The translations under genes were made by a program, and so were the position numbers. DNA of 36,820 nucleotides, from the NCBI GenBank assembly GCA_024275315.1, contig JAJRZK010000008.1:1-36820 (forward strand), in the 5' to 3' direction. Positions within the stretch are counted from its first letter, which is position 1, and each line of letters starts with the position of its first letter. Under the pieces are notes generated by a model that was not told the DNA's origin, searched no databases, and worked only from the letters and a program-made list of their open reading frames with translations. Below, piece after piece: positions 18,353 to 27,922 of the stretch. Source of the DNA: Nitrospirota bacterium (lineage in GTDB: Bacteria > Nitrospinota_A > UBA7883).

Positions 18353-18675
18353 CGCCTGTCCGTCCTCGAGTAGTCCAGCATCGTTTCGAAAAGTTCTGTG
18401 GCGATTTTGCGCACCAGAGCCTTGTCTGGCGTAAATTGTCCATACCGCAACTGGTCCCTGTCGGGCGTGTCATCCCCCCAACAAACGCTTGGCGCGGCCG
18501 CTTGCAGCTTATCAAGCTCGTTTTGCCTGCCCGCGACCAGCAGTTGCGCCTCCTCCCTCGCCCGTTCGATTTTTGCGGCGGCCTGCTCCCGGACAAGCCA
18601 GATCCGTTTTTTTATTGTTTCCTCGACGGCTCTGATTTTTTGCAGAGCCTTGTCTTCCCCGTTCAGATTTTTCAC
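18349..18675 (-). CDS. A/V-type ATPase subunit G/H-like peripheral stalk protein
   Basis: This 108-residue protein is first in the ATPase operon. Residues about 10-60 form a charged coiled coil (KKRIWLVREQAAAKIERARE), the usual shape of the G/H subunit that pairs with E in the peripheral stalk. The C-terminal half is less recognisable. The start is a GTG at 18675 with GGAGA ahead of it; the upstream ATG in the same frame runs into TGA after five codons. Assignment rests on position and coiled coil, as this family is poorly conserved. Confidence 0.72.
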   Translation of the reverse strand: MKNLNGEDKALQKIRAVEETIKKRIWLVREQAAAKIERAREEAQLLVAGRQNELDKLQAAAPSVCWGDDTPDRDQLRYGQFTPDKALVRKIATELFETMLDYSRTDRR

Positions 18676-18707
18676 AAATATTTCTCCATGCCGAAGTTAC
18701 GCAAGTA

Positions 18708-18739
18708 GTCATCCGACAACCGGATGGTCGCCGAATGAC
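18708..18739 (-). promoter_or_regulatory. hairpin in the leader of the ATPase operon mRNA
   Basis: On the minus strand the arms GTCATTCGGCGAC and GTTGTCGGATGAC pair over 13 positions, ten Watson-Crick and three G-U, around a 6-base loop (CATCCG). The opposite-strand RNA would have three mismatches at those positions, so the fold favours the ATPase mRNA. It lies about 33 nt before the GTG start of the first gene. No U-run follows, so it is not a terminator. Confidence 0.5.
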
Positions 18740-18784
18740 AGCAGTTATACCGTTTTTGTGGCGTCGCAGGGATTTCCTTCTTGT

Positions 18785-18814
18785 AATATAATGACTTGTT
18801 AAGCAGGATTGCAA
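18785..18814 (-). promoter_or_regulatory. putative sigma-70 promoter of the ATPase operon
   Basis: On the minus strand TTGCAA and TATATT are 18 bp apart. Transcription would begin near 18778, giving a leader of about 100 nt that contains the hairpin at 18708-18739. This is pattern-based only. Confidence 0.4.
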
Positions 18815-18842
18815 TTAATTGGCTTCTTGTCTTTCAAGGAAT

Positions 18843-18872
18843 TTGCCCATCGCGTCCGTCTCATGTGATAAT
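18843..18872 (+). promoter_or_regulatory. putative sigma-70 promoter of the DUF4126 gene
   Basis: TTGCCC and GATAAT are 18 bp apart, with TGT just ahead of GATAAT like an extended -10. A start near 18879 would leave a short leader containing the Shine-Dalgarno AGGAG at 18889-18893. It is divergent from the ATPase promoter, about 30 bp away. Confidence 0.4.
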
Positions 18873-18901
18873 GACACCAGGATTTTTCAGGAGCGCCACC
18901 A

Positions 18902-19534
18902 ATGGAAACTGTGCAATATCTCGCGATGGGGATGGGCCTGGCGTGGGCGTCCGGCGTCAACCTCTACGCTACCGTAGCCGTGCTGGGCGTTTTAGGCTCC
19001 ACGGGAAACATCGATCTGCCGCCGGAACTGCATGCCCTGACCAACGAAGGTGTCATAGCGGTGGCGGCGTTCATGTATATCGTGGAGTTTTTCGCGGACA
19101 AGACACCAGGCCTGGATTCCGGCTGGGACGCCGTTCATACATTTATACGGATACCGGCAGGCGCGATCATCGCCGCCCAGTCCGTGGGGCACGTCAGCCA
19201 GGAGGCGCAGTTGATCGCTTTTCTGTTGGGAGGCATGGTGGCGACTACCTCTCATGGCGTAAAATCAGCCACGCGCCTCGCCATTAACACGTCGCCGGAG
19301 CCGTTTACAAACTGGACCGCTTCTGTGGGGGAGGATATCGCCGCCGTGGCGGCCTTGTGGATGGCTTTTAATCATCCTTACGTAATGGGCGTGTTCGTCG
19401 CTCTGTTTTTTGTTTTCGCGTTGTGGATCACTCCAAAGCTGTTGCGTGTGTTCAGGGCTATGCTTAATAAAATAATGTCCTTCTTTCGCTCTGACGGGGA
19501 CCCACCTGCCATACCGCCACCAGCCCAACCCTGA
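18902..19534 (+). CDS. DUF4126 family membrane protein
   Basis: This 210-residue integral membrane protein resembles the DUF4126 family by its opening MGMGLAWASGVNLYATVAVL, the block VEFFADKTPGLDSGWDAVHT and the repeat-like second half HGVKSATRLAINTSPEP. About five hydrophobic spans are visible, and the last 20 residues are basic and proline-rich. Function is unknown in the family. AGGAG lies 9 nt ahead of the ATG. It stands alone between the divergent ATPase operon and the convergent groEL, and has no terminator of its own that I can see. Confidence 0.82.
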   Translation: METVQYLAMGMGLAWASGVNLYATVAVLGVLGSTGNIDLPPELHALTNEGVIAVAAFMYIVEFFADKTPGLDSGWDAVHTFIRIPAGAIIAAQSVGHVSQEAQLIAFLLGGMVATTSHGVKSATRLAINTSPEPFTNWTASVGEDIAAVAALWMAFNHPYVMGVFVALFFVFALWITPKLLRVFRAMLNKIMSFFRSDGDPPAIPPPAQP

Positions 19535-19578
19535 AAACGTATCGCAATCAATCTGCCATACCGCTGGCCGGAACGGAT

Positions 19579-19614
19579 AAAAAAAACCGCCGACACCTTT
19601 AATGGCGCCGGCGG
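19579..19614 (-). terminator. Rho-independent terminator of groESL
   Basis: On the minus strand CCGCCGGCGCC and GGTGTCGGCGG form an 11-bp stem with two G-U pairs and a 6-base loop (ATTAAA), followed by eight U. It begins about 28 nt after the groEL stop. Confidence 0.88.
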
Positions 19615-19642
19615 CTGATCGATCAAATGGCGTATGGGCCGT

Positions 19643-21301
<1,659 letters not shown>

Positions 21302-21337
21302 CTATCATCCTTTCCTGTATGTATTGTGTGTGTTCGG

Positions 21338-21631
21338 CTATTCTACAATTCCAAGAATGTCGTCTTCACGCATCAGAAGATGCTCCTGATCGTCGATTTT
21401 GATTTCCGTGCCAGCGTATTTGGAGTATATGACTGTGTCTCCTTTTTTTACCGACATCTTGGACAGCGACCCGTCATCGAGCGCTTTGCCGGGTCCTACG
21501 GCTACAATTTTACCTTCCTGCGGCTTCTCCTTGGCGGAATCGGGGATAATGATACCTCCTTTAACGGTCTCCTTGGCCTCCAGCGGTTTTACCAAAACCC
21601 TGTCATTAAGTGGCCTGATTTTTGTCGCCAT
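21338..21631 (-). CDS. groS: co-chaperonin GroES (10 kDa)
   Basis: This 97-residue co-chaperonin forms the heptameric lid of GroEL. The N terminus [18 protein letters not shown], the mobile loop about [17 protein letters not shown], and the ending [13 protein letters not shown] are typical. GGGAGG sits 7 nt ahead of the ATG. It is the first gene of the groESL operon. Confidence 0.97.
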   Translation of the reverse strand: MATKIRPLNDRVLVKPLEAKETVKGGIIIPDSAKEKPQEGKIVAVGPGKALDDGSLSKMSVKKGDTVIYSKYAGTEIKIDDQEHLLMREDDILGIVE

Positions 21632-21735
21632 TCAAATACCTCCCATAATATCAAGTTGTTAACAATAGCGCCACTGGCGGTTTTTTATATCCATATTTGC
21701 CGATCGAAGCAAAATCCAGACAAACCAGTGAAAAA

Positions 21736-21762
21736 TTAGCGCTCTAGCGCAGTGATCGCTAA
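21736..21762 (-). promoter_or_regulatory. CIRCE operator (HrcA-binding site)
   Basis: TTAGCGCTC-N9-GATCGCTAA matches the CIRCE form TTAGCACTC-N9-GAGTGCTAA; the two arms are mutual inverted repeats with a single mismatch. It lies about 105 bp before the groES ATG and just after the likely -10 box, where HrcA bound to it would block transcription in the absence of heat stress. No hrcA gene is in the window. Confidence 0.85.
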
Positions 21763-21769
21763 TTTGAAT

Positions 21770-21798
21770 AAAGTAAAACCTGCTGTTTGGAAAAGCAA
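21770..21798 (-). promoter_or_regulatory. putative sigma-70 promoter of groESL
   Basis: On the minus strand TTGCTT and TACTTT are 17 bp apart, and the CIRCE site begins 7 bp downstream. The spacing to CIRCE is that usually seen for HrcA-controlled promoters. The -10 box is a weak match. Confidence 0.5.
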
Positions 21799-21913
21799 GG
21801 TGTATGGCTAAAATAATTCAAAATATATGCAGATTGGCCCAGGTTTTTTCATTCAATCGCGACAACCGGTTTTTTAAATTTAACGTATTTTGATTAAAGT
21901 AGAAATTTGTCCA

Positions 21914-21941
21914 TTGACTTAAACCACTCTTTTGCTAATAT
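21914..21941 (+). promoter_or_regulatory. putative sigma-70 promoter of the fis-like gene
   Basis: TTGACT and TAATAT lie 16 bp apart, about 60 bp before the fis-like start. The 371-bp gap between groES and this gene (21632-22002) otherwise holds the groESL promoter and CIRCE, an A/T-rich stretch, and a possible 10-codon leader frame at 21962-21994. Confidence 0.4.
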
Positions 21942-22002
21942 CTAATTTTGCGGCAGGTACTATGTTTGAAAAATATTCTAACTTGGGTGGTTAGCAGCCA
22001 GA

Positions 22003-22302
22003 ATGCCTGAACCTAATAAACCCTTGAAAACTGTTACCAACACATCTTCTCTGGAAGATTTTCTCAAGGCCAACCTGAAAAAGCATCTCGGTCGAATCAA
22101 AAAAATGGAAAACGGCGGCGGGTTGCACGGGTTGGTTGTATCCATGGTTGAGCGACAGCTTATCAAGCTGGTCATGGAAGAAACAAAAGACAACCAGAGC
22201 CAGGCGGCGCATATCCTTGGTCTTAACAGGAACACGCTTCGGCGCAAACTGGAACATATCAGGAATCCGGACGGAAAGAAAAAGAAGAAAAAAACCAGGT
22301 AA
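22003..22302 (+). CDS. Fis-family DNA-binding protein
   Basis: This 99-residue protein ends in a Fis-type helix-turn-helix: VERQLIKLVMEETKDNQSQA then AHILGLNRNTLRRKL (about 48-85), the same fold as the C terminus of NtrC-class activators. A lysine-rich tail (GKKKKKKTR) follows. With no AAA+ or receiver domain it should act as a nucleoid-type or global regulator, like Fis; the targets are unknown. Its own Shine-Dalgarno is poor. It converges on the GT39 gene with only 3 bp between stops. Confidence 0.85.
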   Translation: MPEPNKPLKTVTNTSSLEDFLKANLKKHLGRIKKMENGGGLHGLVVSMVERQLIKLVMEETKDNQSQAAHILGLNRNTLRRKLEHIRNPDGKKKKKKTR

Positions 22303-22305
22303 GTT

Positions 22306-23820
22306 TTATCGTATCGGCTCCGACGCCAGCCCCCCGAATCCCTCACCTGTCCAGATGGTGAATTTCCGCACCATGGCTCCTCCTCGCCATATGGGTATCT
22401 CTTTTATCTTTTTTACACTTTTTTCGAACCTGTATAGCTGGTCCGGCGGCTCGTCGAATCTCAGGTCGGTGATGATAATGGCTGTTTTCCCACGCAGGTT
22501 GTCGATGTCGTCCCAGAAATCGAACTGGTCCATCCGCTCGTTTATACACGCCACAGGTACCCCGCCACCGGTGGCGAACATCATTTGCGAGCACAACACC
22601 CAATGATGCGCCAGGGCGAATACCGGTTCCGGCCGGGATAGCGAAAGCTCTTTATACACGTTTTCGATCTCCTGTCCAACCTTGTCCCAGCCATACAGCT
22701 CGTTTACCAGGTCATATTTCGGTTTTATGGGCAAAATGGGATGGAACAGGTGTGTATAGAACGCCGCGAACCCGGCGATGGCCATGGCGGTAGCCAGGAT
22801 AAACCCGTTGCGCAACCTCCTGGCCCGTTTGTAGCTGTAGCTGTCCCAACGCTCTATACCCAGGGCGATCATCATCACGATGGCGGACAGATACCCGAAC
22901 GCGGGCCAGTGCGGCTCCGACTCGTTGGTCCAGGCGCACACGATGTAAAAGAAGACAAGCGTTGGAGCGGAAAACGCCGCCAGAGTGGCGTATCTCCGGT
23001 CGCCAGCAAAGGCGCGCCTGGTACCGGCCCAAACTCCCCATAACAAGCCACCGAGATACAGTGGTGTCATGTAAAGTATCTGGCCGCCAGCCAGCTGGCC
23101 GATGTTTTGCAACGTAAATCCGGCGCCCGAATGCCTTTCCACCAGGTGAAACCGGAAGCTGGGCCAGTTATGGTCGAAGTTCCATATCAACACCGGGAAA
23201 AACATGGCGATAGCAGTAACGCCCATAAGGTATGGTTGTGGCTTTTTGAACCAGTGGCGGTATTCCGGAACAGAAGCGACCAGGATTATGGTCGAAGGGA
23301 CCAGCAGGACGGCGAAATATTTACCCAGCATCCCAAGACCTATCAACCCCCCGAGAATATACCAGACCCACGCAGGCCCGTTTTGGGTTAGCAGTCTGTG
23401 AATTATAAGGATATAGGCGAGGTAACACGCGGCGGAAGGGATGTCCGGCACCATCTGCAACGCGGCGATGCCGAACACAGGTATGAGATTGAAGGTGACT
23501 ATGGAATAAAAGGCGACCCTGGCGTCGTCGAACATATCCATCGCCAGGCGGTACAGAAGCCACCCGATAAGGATAAACAACAGCACGGAGGGCATTCGCA
23601 CCATGAAGCTGGTGTCGCCTCCTATATCGGTGAAAATCCGTATCAGCCAGGCCACGACAGGGGGATGGTCGTAGTAGCTCCAATCGAGCCGTTGCGACCA
23701 GGCCCAGTAATAGCTTTCAGAGTCGCCCAGCCCGGTCCTGCCCATGACAGAAAGCCTGAACAGGGAAAAACCGAGTATCGCCAGCGCGCAAAGACGTCTG
23801 TAGTAATTATCGTAATTCAT
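22306..23820 (-). CDS. GT39-family membrane glycosyltransferase (ArnT/PMT-like)
   Basis: This polytopic membrane protein of about 504 residues has roughly ten to twelve spans. The first periplasmic loop carries the GT39/GT83 signature GDSESYYWAWSQRLDWSYYD then HPP, where the acidic residues are catalytic and bind the polyprenyl-phosphate sugar. It probably moves a sugar from undecaprenyl phosphate to an envelope acceptor such as lipid A. The position directly after lpxI supports that acceptor, but it is inference. The ATG at 23820 is preferred; the frame extends to a TTG at 23838 overlapping lpxI. It occupies the place after lpxI where lpxB is often found. Confidence 0.82.
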   Translation of the reverse strand: MNYDNYYRRLCALAILGFSLFRLSVMGRTGLGDSESYYWAWSQRLDWSYYDHPPVVAWLIRIFTDIGGDTSFMVRMPSVLLFILIGWLLYRLAMDMFDDARVAFYSIVTFNLIPVFGIAALQMVPDIPSAACYLAYILIIHRLLTQNGPAWVWYILGGLIGLGMLGKYFAVLLVPSTIILVASVPEYRHWFKKPQPYLMGVTAIAMFFPVLIWNFDHNWPSFRFHLVERHSGAGFTLQNIGQLAGGQILYMTPLYLGGLLWGVWAGTRRAFAGDRRYATLAAFSAPTLVFFYIVCAWTNESEPHWPAFGYLSAIVMMIALGIERWDSYSYKRARRLRNGFILATAMAIAGFAAFYTHLFHPILPIKPKYDLVNELYGWDKVGQEIENVYKELSLSRPEPVFALAHHWVLCSQMMFATGGGVPVACINERMDQFDFWDDIDNLRGKTAIIITDLRFDEPPDQLYRFEKSVKKIKEIPIWRGGAMVRKFTIWTGEGFGGLASEPIR

Positions 23821-23824
23821 ATGA

Positions 23825-24628
23825 TCAGGCGGCCACAAACGCGATTTTGTGACGGTCGCAAAGTTTTACCGTGGCTTCCAGATCCACAACCAGGGTCGCG
23901 TCGGCTTCTATGGCGAGAACCGACGCTTTCACCCGCGCCATGGTCTGTATGGTGCAAGTTCCGACTGTCGGCACGTCGAACCTGGGATCCTGCCCGGGTT
24001 TGCTCACTTTACACACAACAGCTCCCTTCCTGGCCACACTCCCCCCTCGCATGATCGCTTCGTCGGTTCCTTCTATGGCTTCGACCGCCACAACGGCTCC
24101 GTCTTTTACTATGACGGTTTGTCCGATGTCCAGCGCGGCTATACCCCTGGCCATTCTCAAGGCGAATTTTATATCCTCTTGCTCTTTTTGTGAAGGCGCA
24201 CGTTTTCCCAGGACGCCGACGGAAGGCATGAAGCTTCTCAGGAGCTCCACCTGGCTGAGGACGGATATTCCCTCGTTTTCCAGTTCCTCCACGATCGCTG
24301 TCATGATCGAGTCGTCGTTTCTGGTGTGGAGCTTTTTCATGATCGACAGCGCTCGCAAATCGAACCTGGGGTTTTCAAACAGCGCCCGTTTGTCCACTTT
24401 CCCCGCGAACACGACATCTGTCAGGTTCGCGCTTTTCAGGGTGTTAATGATCCTGTCCACCTGGCCCAGCCCCACCCGATAAACCTCTTCAGTCTCTTGC
24501 CGGAGGGATTTGTGCGAGGCTTTGTCGAAAGTGATAACCACCACCCTGCGGCCGGATGATATGAGTTTGCGGATTAAAAGAACCGGCAGGTCTCCTTTTC
24601 CAGCTATGAGGCCGACAGGCAGGACCAT
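23825..24628 (-). CDS. lpxI: UDP-2,3-diacylglucosamine pyrophosphatase LpxI
   Basis: This 267-residue LpxI hydrolyses UDP-2,3-diacylglucosamine to lipid X and UMP, the fourth step of lipid A synthesis. It replaces the unrelated LpxH in many non-gammaproteobacteria. The N-terminal domain opens VGLIAGKGDLPVLLIRKL. The C-terminal domain carries DIGQTVIVKDGAVVAVEAIE then GTDEAI, and KPGQDPRFDVPTVG, which are hallmarks of the family. It begins 5 bp after the Gfo/Idh gene. Length is standard. Confidence 0.93.
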   Translation of the reverse strand: MVLPVGLIAGKGDLPVLLIRKLISSGRRVVVITFDKASHKSLRQETEEVYRVGLGQVDRIINTLKSANLTDVVFAGKVDKRALFENPRFDLRALSIMKKLHTRNDDSIMTAIVEELENEGISVLSQVELLRSFMPSVGVLGKRAPSQKEQEDIKFALRMARGIAALDIGQTVIVKDGAVVAVEAIEGTDEAIMRGGSVARKGAVVCKVSKPGQDPRFDVPTVGTCTIQTMARVKASVLAIEADATLVVDLEATVKLCDRHKIAFVAA

Positions 24629-24633
24629 CCGGG

Positions 24634-25608
24634 CTAGGCCCTGATATGTGAAACCGGGTTGAGATTTCGTAGCACCTGCAACGCTACTTTCAGCGATTTC
24701 AGCTCGCTCTCCACGGAGGTAATCCTTTTGTCACCATTGGTGCCGCATCCTATGAGGTGCTGCAACTGAAGCTTGAGAGGATTTTCGCGATGGACGAAAA
24801 TTCTTTCGATAAACGATTCCTGCGTGTATCGAAGCTCCTGCCTGGTCAGCTCACTCTGGGAAGAGGCTCTTCTGTGAACAAGGATGTCCTGGTTGGTGTA
24901 GTCGAGAACGATATATTCCTTCTCCTGGGTAACCGCGAGGGTTCTGATTTTTTCCTGTGTCGCCCTGGAGGCTATGATGTTCGCCATGCACCCGTTTTCA
25001 AACTGCAACTGGACATTTACCACATCCTCTCTGTTTGTGAAAACCGAGGAGCCGGTTACGTTCAGGGTCGCCAGGGGAGAATTCACCAGGTTGAGGATTA
25101 TGTCGATATCGTGGATCATCAGGTCGAGCACCACCCCGTCGTCCCGGACCCTGGGTGCAAACGGACCCAGACGGCGCGATTCGATCAAGATAGGGTCGCA
25201 TACGACTTTTTTCAGTTGCTGGACGGCGCCGTTGAACCGTTCCACATGCCCGACGTGCAACGCGGAGTTGTGCTTGTCGGCCACTTCAAAAAGCTGTTCC
25301 GCCTGTTTAAGATCGTTGCATATCGGTTTTTCCACGAGGCAGTGGATGCCGGCTTCGAGACATTCTTTTGCAATGTCAAAGTGAAAAGCGGTGGGCACCG
25401 CTATGGAGACGACATCCACCTTGTCCAGCAGTTCCCTGTAATCCCGGTAACACTTTGTCCTGTATTTTTTGGCGATTGGCGAGGCGCGCTCCATATCCAG
25501 GTCCGAAATTCCTTCCAGGCTTACCCCTGTAATCTCGGAATAGGCTCCGACATGGTACTGCCCCATGTGCCCGACACCTATAACCCCAGCTCTTATGATT
25601 TTATCCAT
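24634..25608 (-). CDS. Gfo/Idh/MocA oxidoreductase, GnnA-like
   Basis: This 324-residue NAD(P)-dependent sugar oxidoreductase has a Rossmann motif GVIGVGHMGQYH (about 8-19), EKP at 93-95, and the catalytic block LDLMIHDIDIIL with H166. Position between lpxA and lpxI is that of GnnA, which oxidises the 3-hydroxyl of UDP-GlcNAc so that GnnB can install an amino group, giving amide-linked acyl chains on lipid A. No GnnB-type aminotransferase is in the window, so the role is open. Alternatives are another UDP-sugar dehydrogenase. It starts 59 bp after lpxA. Confidence 0.82.
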   Translation of the reverse strand: MDKIIRAGVIGVGHMGQYHVGAYSEITGVSLEGISDLDMERASPIAKKYRTKCYRDYRELLDKVDVVSIAVPTAFHFDIAKECLEAGIHCLVEKPICNDLKQAEQLFEVADKHNSALHVGHVERFNGAVQQLKKVVCDPILIESRRLGPFAPRVRDDGVVLDLMIHDIDIILNLVNSPLATLNVTGSSVFTNREDVVNVQLQFENGCMANIIASRATQEKIRTLAVTQEKEYIVLDYTNQDILVHRRASSQSELTRQELRYTQESFIERIFVHRENPLKLQLQHLIGCGTNGDKRITSVESELKSLKVALQVLRNLNPVSHIRA

Positions 25609-25667
25609 CTGGCTACCTGTTTCAACTTTCAGAATTCAAAACCAAACATTATAACAGAGTTGAGAAA

Positions 25668-26435
25668 TTAAAGAGTAAGACCGCGTGAAGATTTTTTAAT
25701 GAACTCTACCAGATCACCCACGGGATCTGTATCGGGCTGTTCATCCATGATTTTCGCCAACGCGTTTTTGACTGACAGCCCAGACCGGACAAGCGTCCTG
25801 TAGGCTGTTTTAAGCTGTTTTCTTTGCTCAGGAGCCATACCGTATTTCTTCAGCGCATAGGTGTTGAGCCCGCTTGCCACTGCGGGCACGCCAACGACTG
25901 TGAAATATGGCGGAACGTCCTGCACTATTCTGCTTTGGCCTCCTATCATGGCCATCTTGCCGACCCTGACAAATTGATGCACCACCGCCGCTCCGCCTAT
26001 GACCGAGTAATCCTCCATCTCCACATGTCCGGAAAGCCCCGCCAGGGTTGTGACAGTGACCTCCCTTCCCAGAACGCAATCGTGCCCGATATGGGTTTGG
26101 GACATGATATAACAGCCCTCCCCTATCCAGGTCGACTCCCCCTCGAGCGTGGACCTGTGTATCGAGGCGCAATCGTTTATAAACGCCCCATCGCCGATTT
26201 TCACCCATGAATCCACGGGTGTCCAGTTATAGGATTGCGGATCCGTCCCCAGGATCACTTTCGATCCCAAAATACATTCTTTGCCCAGCTCAGTCCAGTT
26301 GATTTGTGTATATGGTCCGATCCTGCAACCCTCCGCGACCCTGACCTTGGGGCCGATAAGGCAAAAAGGTCCTATGTCAACACCATTAGCTATCTCGGCG
26401 GATGGGTCCACAATGGCTGTGGGATGAATCGGCAT
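25668..26435 (-). CDS. lpxA: UDP-N-acetylglucosamine O-acyltransferase LpxA
   Basis: This 255-residue left-handed beta-helix enzyme puts the first 3-hydroxyacyl chain on UDP-GlcNAc. Hexapeptide repeats begin MPIHPTAIVDPSAEIANGVD. The catalytic His is H118 in IGHDCVLG, and VHQFVRVG and QDVPPYFTVVG follow. Aligning to E. coli, Gly182 sits where G173 acts as the chain-length ruler, which suggests a long (about C14) acyl donor; this is inference. The ATG at 26435 is chosen on family grounds; the frame runs on to 26537 but that would overlap fabZ. It follows fabZ by 14 bp. Confidence 0.95.
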   Translation of the reverse strand: MPIHPTAIVDPSAEIANGVDIGPFCLIGPKVRVAEGCRIGPYTQINWTELGKECILGSKVILGTDPQSYNWTPVDSWVKIGDGAFINDCASIHRSTLEGESTWIGEGCYIMSQTHIGHDCVLGREVTVTTLAGLSGHVEMEDYSVIGGAAVVHQFVRVGKMAMIGGQSRIVQDVPPYFTVVGVPAVASGLNTYALKKYGMAPEQRKQLKTAYRTLVRSGLSVKNALAKIMDEQPDTDPVGDLVEFIKKSSRGLTL

Positions 26436-26449
26436 TTTTTTATTCTGTG

Positions 26450-26890
26450 TTACTTGTCCCTGGGGCTGATCATCGCTGTCATATCCCCTGCGCACACGAT
26501 CTCCCCATCCACCATCGCCTGGGCCTTGACTTTCCACAAACGTTTTTTCACCTTGTCCACATTTATATTCAAACGCAGAACATCCCCCGGGACCACCGGC
26601 TTTTTGAAGCGAACCTTGTCTATGCCGGCGAAATATAGTATGGATCCCTCGTTTTCAGGGGTCGAGTATATCGAAAGGATCGCGGCGGTCTGTGCCAGGG
26701 CCTCGATAATAAGCACACCCGGCATGATAGGCAGACCGGGAAAGTGTCCGGGGAAAAAATATTCCGATCCTGTCACGTTTTTTATCCCGACGGCTCTTTT
26801 AAAAGACTCGATCTCGACAATGCGATCTACCAGTAAAAACGGATGGCGGTGTGGTATGTATTTATACAGCTCGTGATGCTCGATTACCAT
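26450..26890 (-). CDS. fabZ: 3-hydroxyacyl-ACP dehydratase FabZ
   Basis: This 146-residue hotdog-fold dehydratase makes trans-2-enoyl-ACP in fatty acid elongation. Both catalytic blocks are present: YIPHRHPFLLVDRI with the active His, and GHFPGLPIMPGVLIIEALAQ with the active Glu. It draws on the same 3-hydroxyacyl-ACP pool as LpxA and LpxD, and sits between their genes as in many Gram-negatives. Confidence 0.96.
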   Translation of the reverse strand: MVIEHHELYKYIPHRHPFLLVDRIVEIESFKRAVGIKNVTGSEYFFPGHFPGLPIMPGVLIIEALAQTAAILSIYSTPENEGSILYFAGIDKVRFKKPVVPGDVLRLNINVDKVKKRLWKVKAQAMVDGEIVCAGDMTAMISPRDK

Positions 26891-26902
26891 CTACTAATTC
26901 CT

Positions 26903-27922
26903 TTAATCCTTTTTTGTTTCAGAAGTGTTTTTTTTCCCAAGTTCCCTGATTTTTTTCTCCAGCTTGTCGATCCGTTTTCCGGAGAGGACGAGCCTGTTGA
27001 ACTCCCTTATTTTCATGACGCGCGAACCCGCGTATTTCCCCGGTTCGGTGATACTGGTGTGCACCCCCGTCATGCCGGCGATCATGGCGCCGCTTGCAAT
27101 TTTCACATGGTCGCTTATCGCCACCATGCCACCGACCATGACGTTGGGCTCCATGACGACCGATCCGGCCAATCCCGTACACCCTGCTATGATACAGTTT
27201 TCCCCAACAACGCAGTTGTGCCCGACATGAACATGGTCGTCGATTTTAACCCCTTTGCCAATCCGTGTGGCGCCTAGCGTGGCCCGGTCGATGGTGCTGT
27301 TCGCGCCGATCTCCACATCGTCTCCGATATCCACATATCCCACCTGGGGAATCTTGTAAAACTCCCCTGTTTCAAGCGGGACGTATCCGAACCCGTCGGC
27401 GCCTATAGAGCTGTTTGCGTGGATGACGCATCTCGATCCCACACGGGTCCGGTCATACAGGACAACGTTTTCGAATATGATCGAACCATTCCCGACGACG
27501 CAATCCGACCCTACCTTCGCGCCTGAAAGGATAACGGCTCCCTTCCCTATCCTGGCCCGGTCGCCAACGGTGACATATGGTCCTATATGGGCGCTCTGAT
27601 CGATGGAAACGCCGGTTCCCGTGATGGCCAATTCGTGAATCCCGGGAGGATATTTTTTCGGGGGGTTGAGTATTTCCAGCACGACAGCCATGGCGTACAT
27701 CGGATTTTCGGCCACCAGCGCCGGCCTGTCCGGCTCTATGTTTTCCGGCACTATCAGGGCCCCGGCTCCGGACCGCTCCATAAGCATGGCGGCCCTGGAA
27801 TCTTTTACACAGGCGATCTCATCGTCGGAAGCTTCTTCAATGGAGGCCACTTTGTTGACAGCGACTCCGCCATCCCCTTTCAGCCCTAATCCGGAAATGG
27901 CGGCTATTTCGCCGAGCTTCAT
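26903..27922 (-). CDS. lpxD: UDP-3-O-(3-hydroxyacyl)glucosamine N-acyltransferase LpxD
   Basis: This 339-residue enzyme adds the N-linked 3-hydroxyacyl chain in lipid A synthesis. The N-terminal uridine-binding domain (about 1-100) precedes a left-handed beta-helix. The helix carries IDDHVHVGHNCVVGENCIIA with the catalytic His, and GCTGLAGSVVMEPNVMVGG. The ending (KIDKLEKKIRELGKK) is a short coil. The ATG overlaps the ompH stop (TAATG), so the two are coupled. Confidence 0.95.
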   Translation of the reverse strand: MKLGEIAAISGLGLKGDGGVAVNKVASIEEASDDEIACVKDSRAAMLMERSGAGALIVPENIEPDRPALVAENPMYAMAVVLEILNPPKKYPPGIHELAITGTGVSIDQSAHIGPYVTVGDRARIGKGAVILSGAKVGSDCVVGNGSIIFENVVLYDRTRVGSRCVIHANSSIGADGFGYVPLETGEFYKIPQVGYVDIGDDVEIGANSTIDRATLGATRIGKGVKIDDHVHVGHNCVVGENCIIAGCTGLAGSVVMEPNVMVGGMVAISDHVKIASGAMIAGMTGVHTSITEPGKYAGSRVMKIREFNRLVLSGKRIDKLEKKIRELGKKNTSETKKD

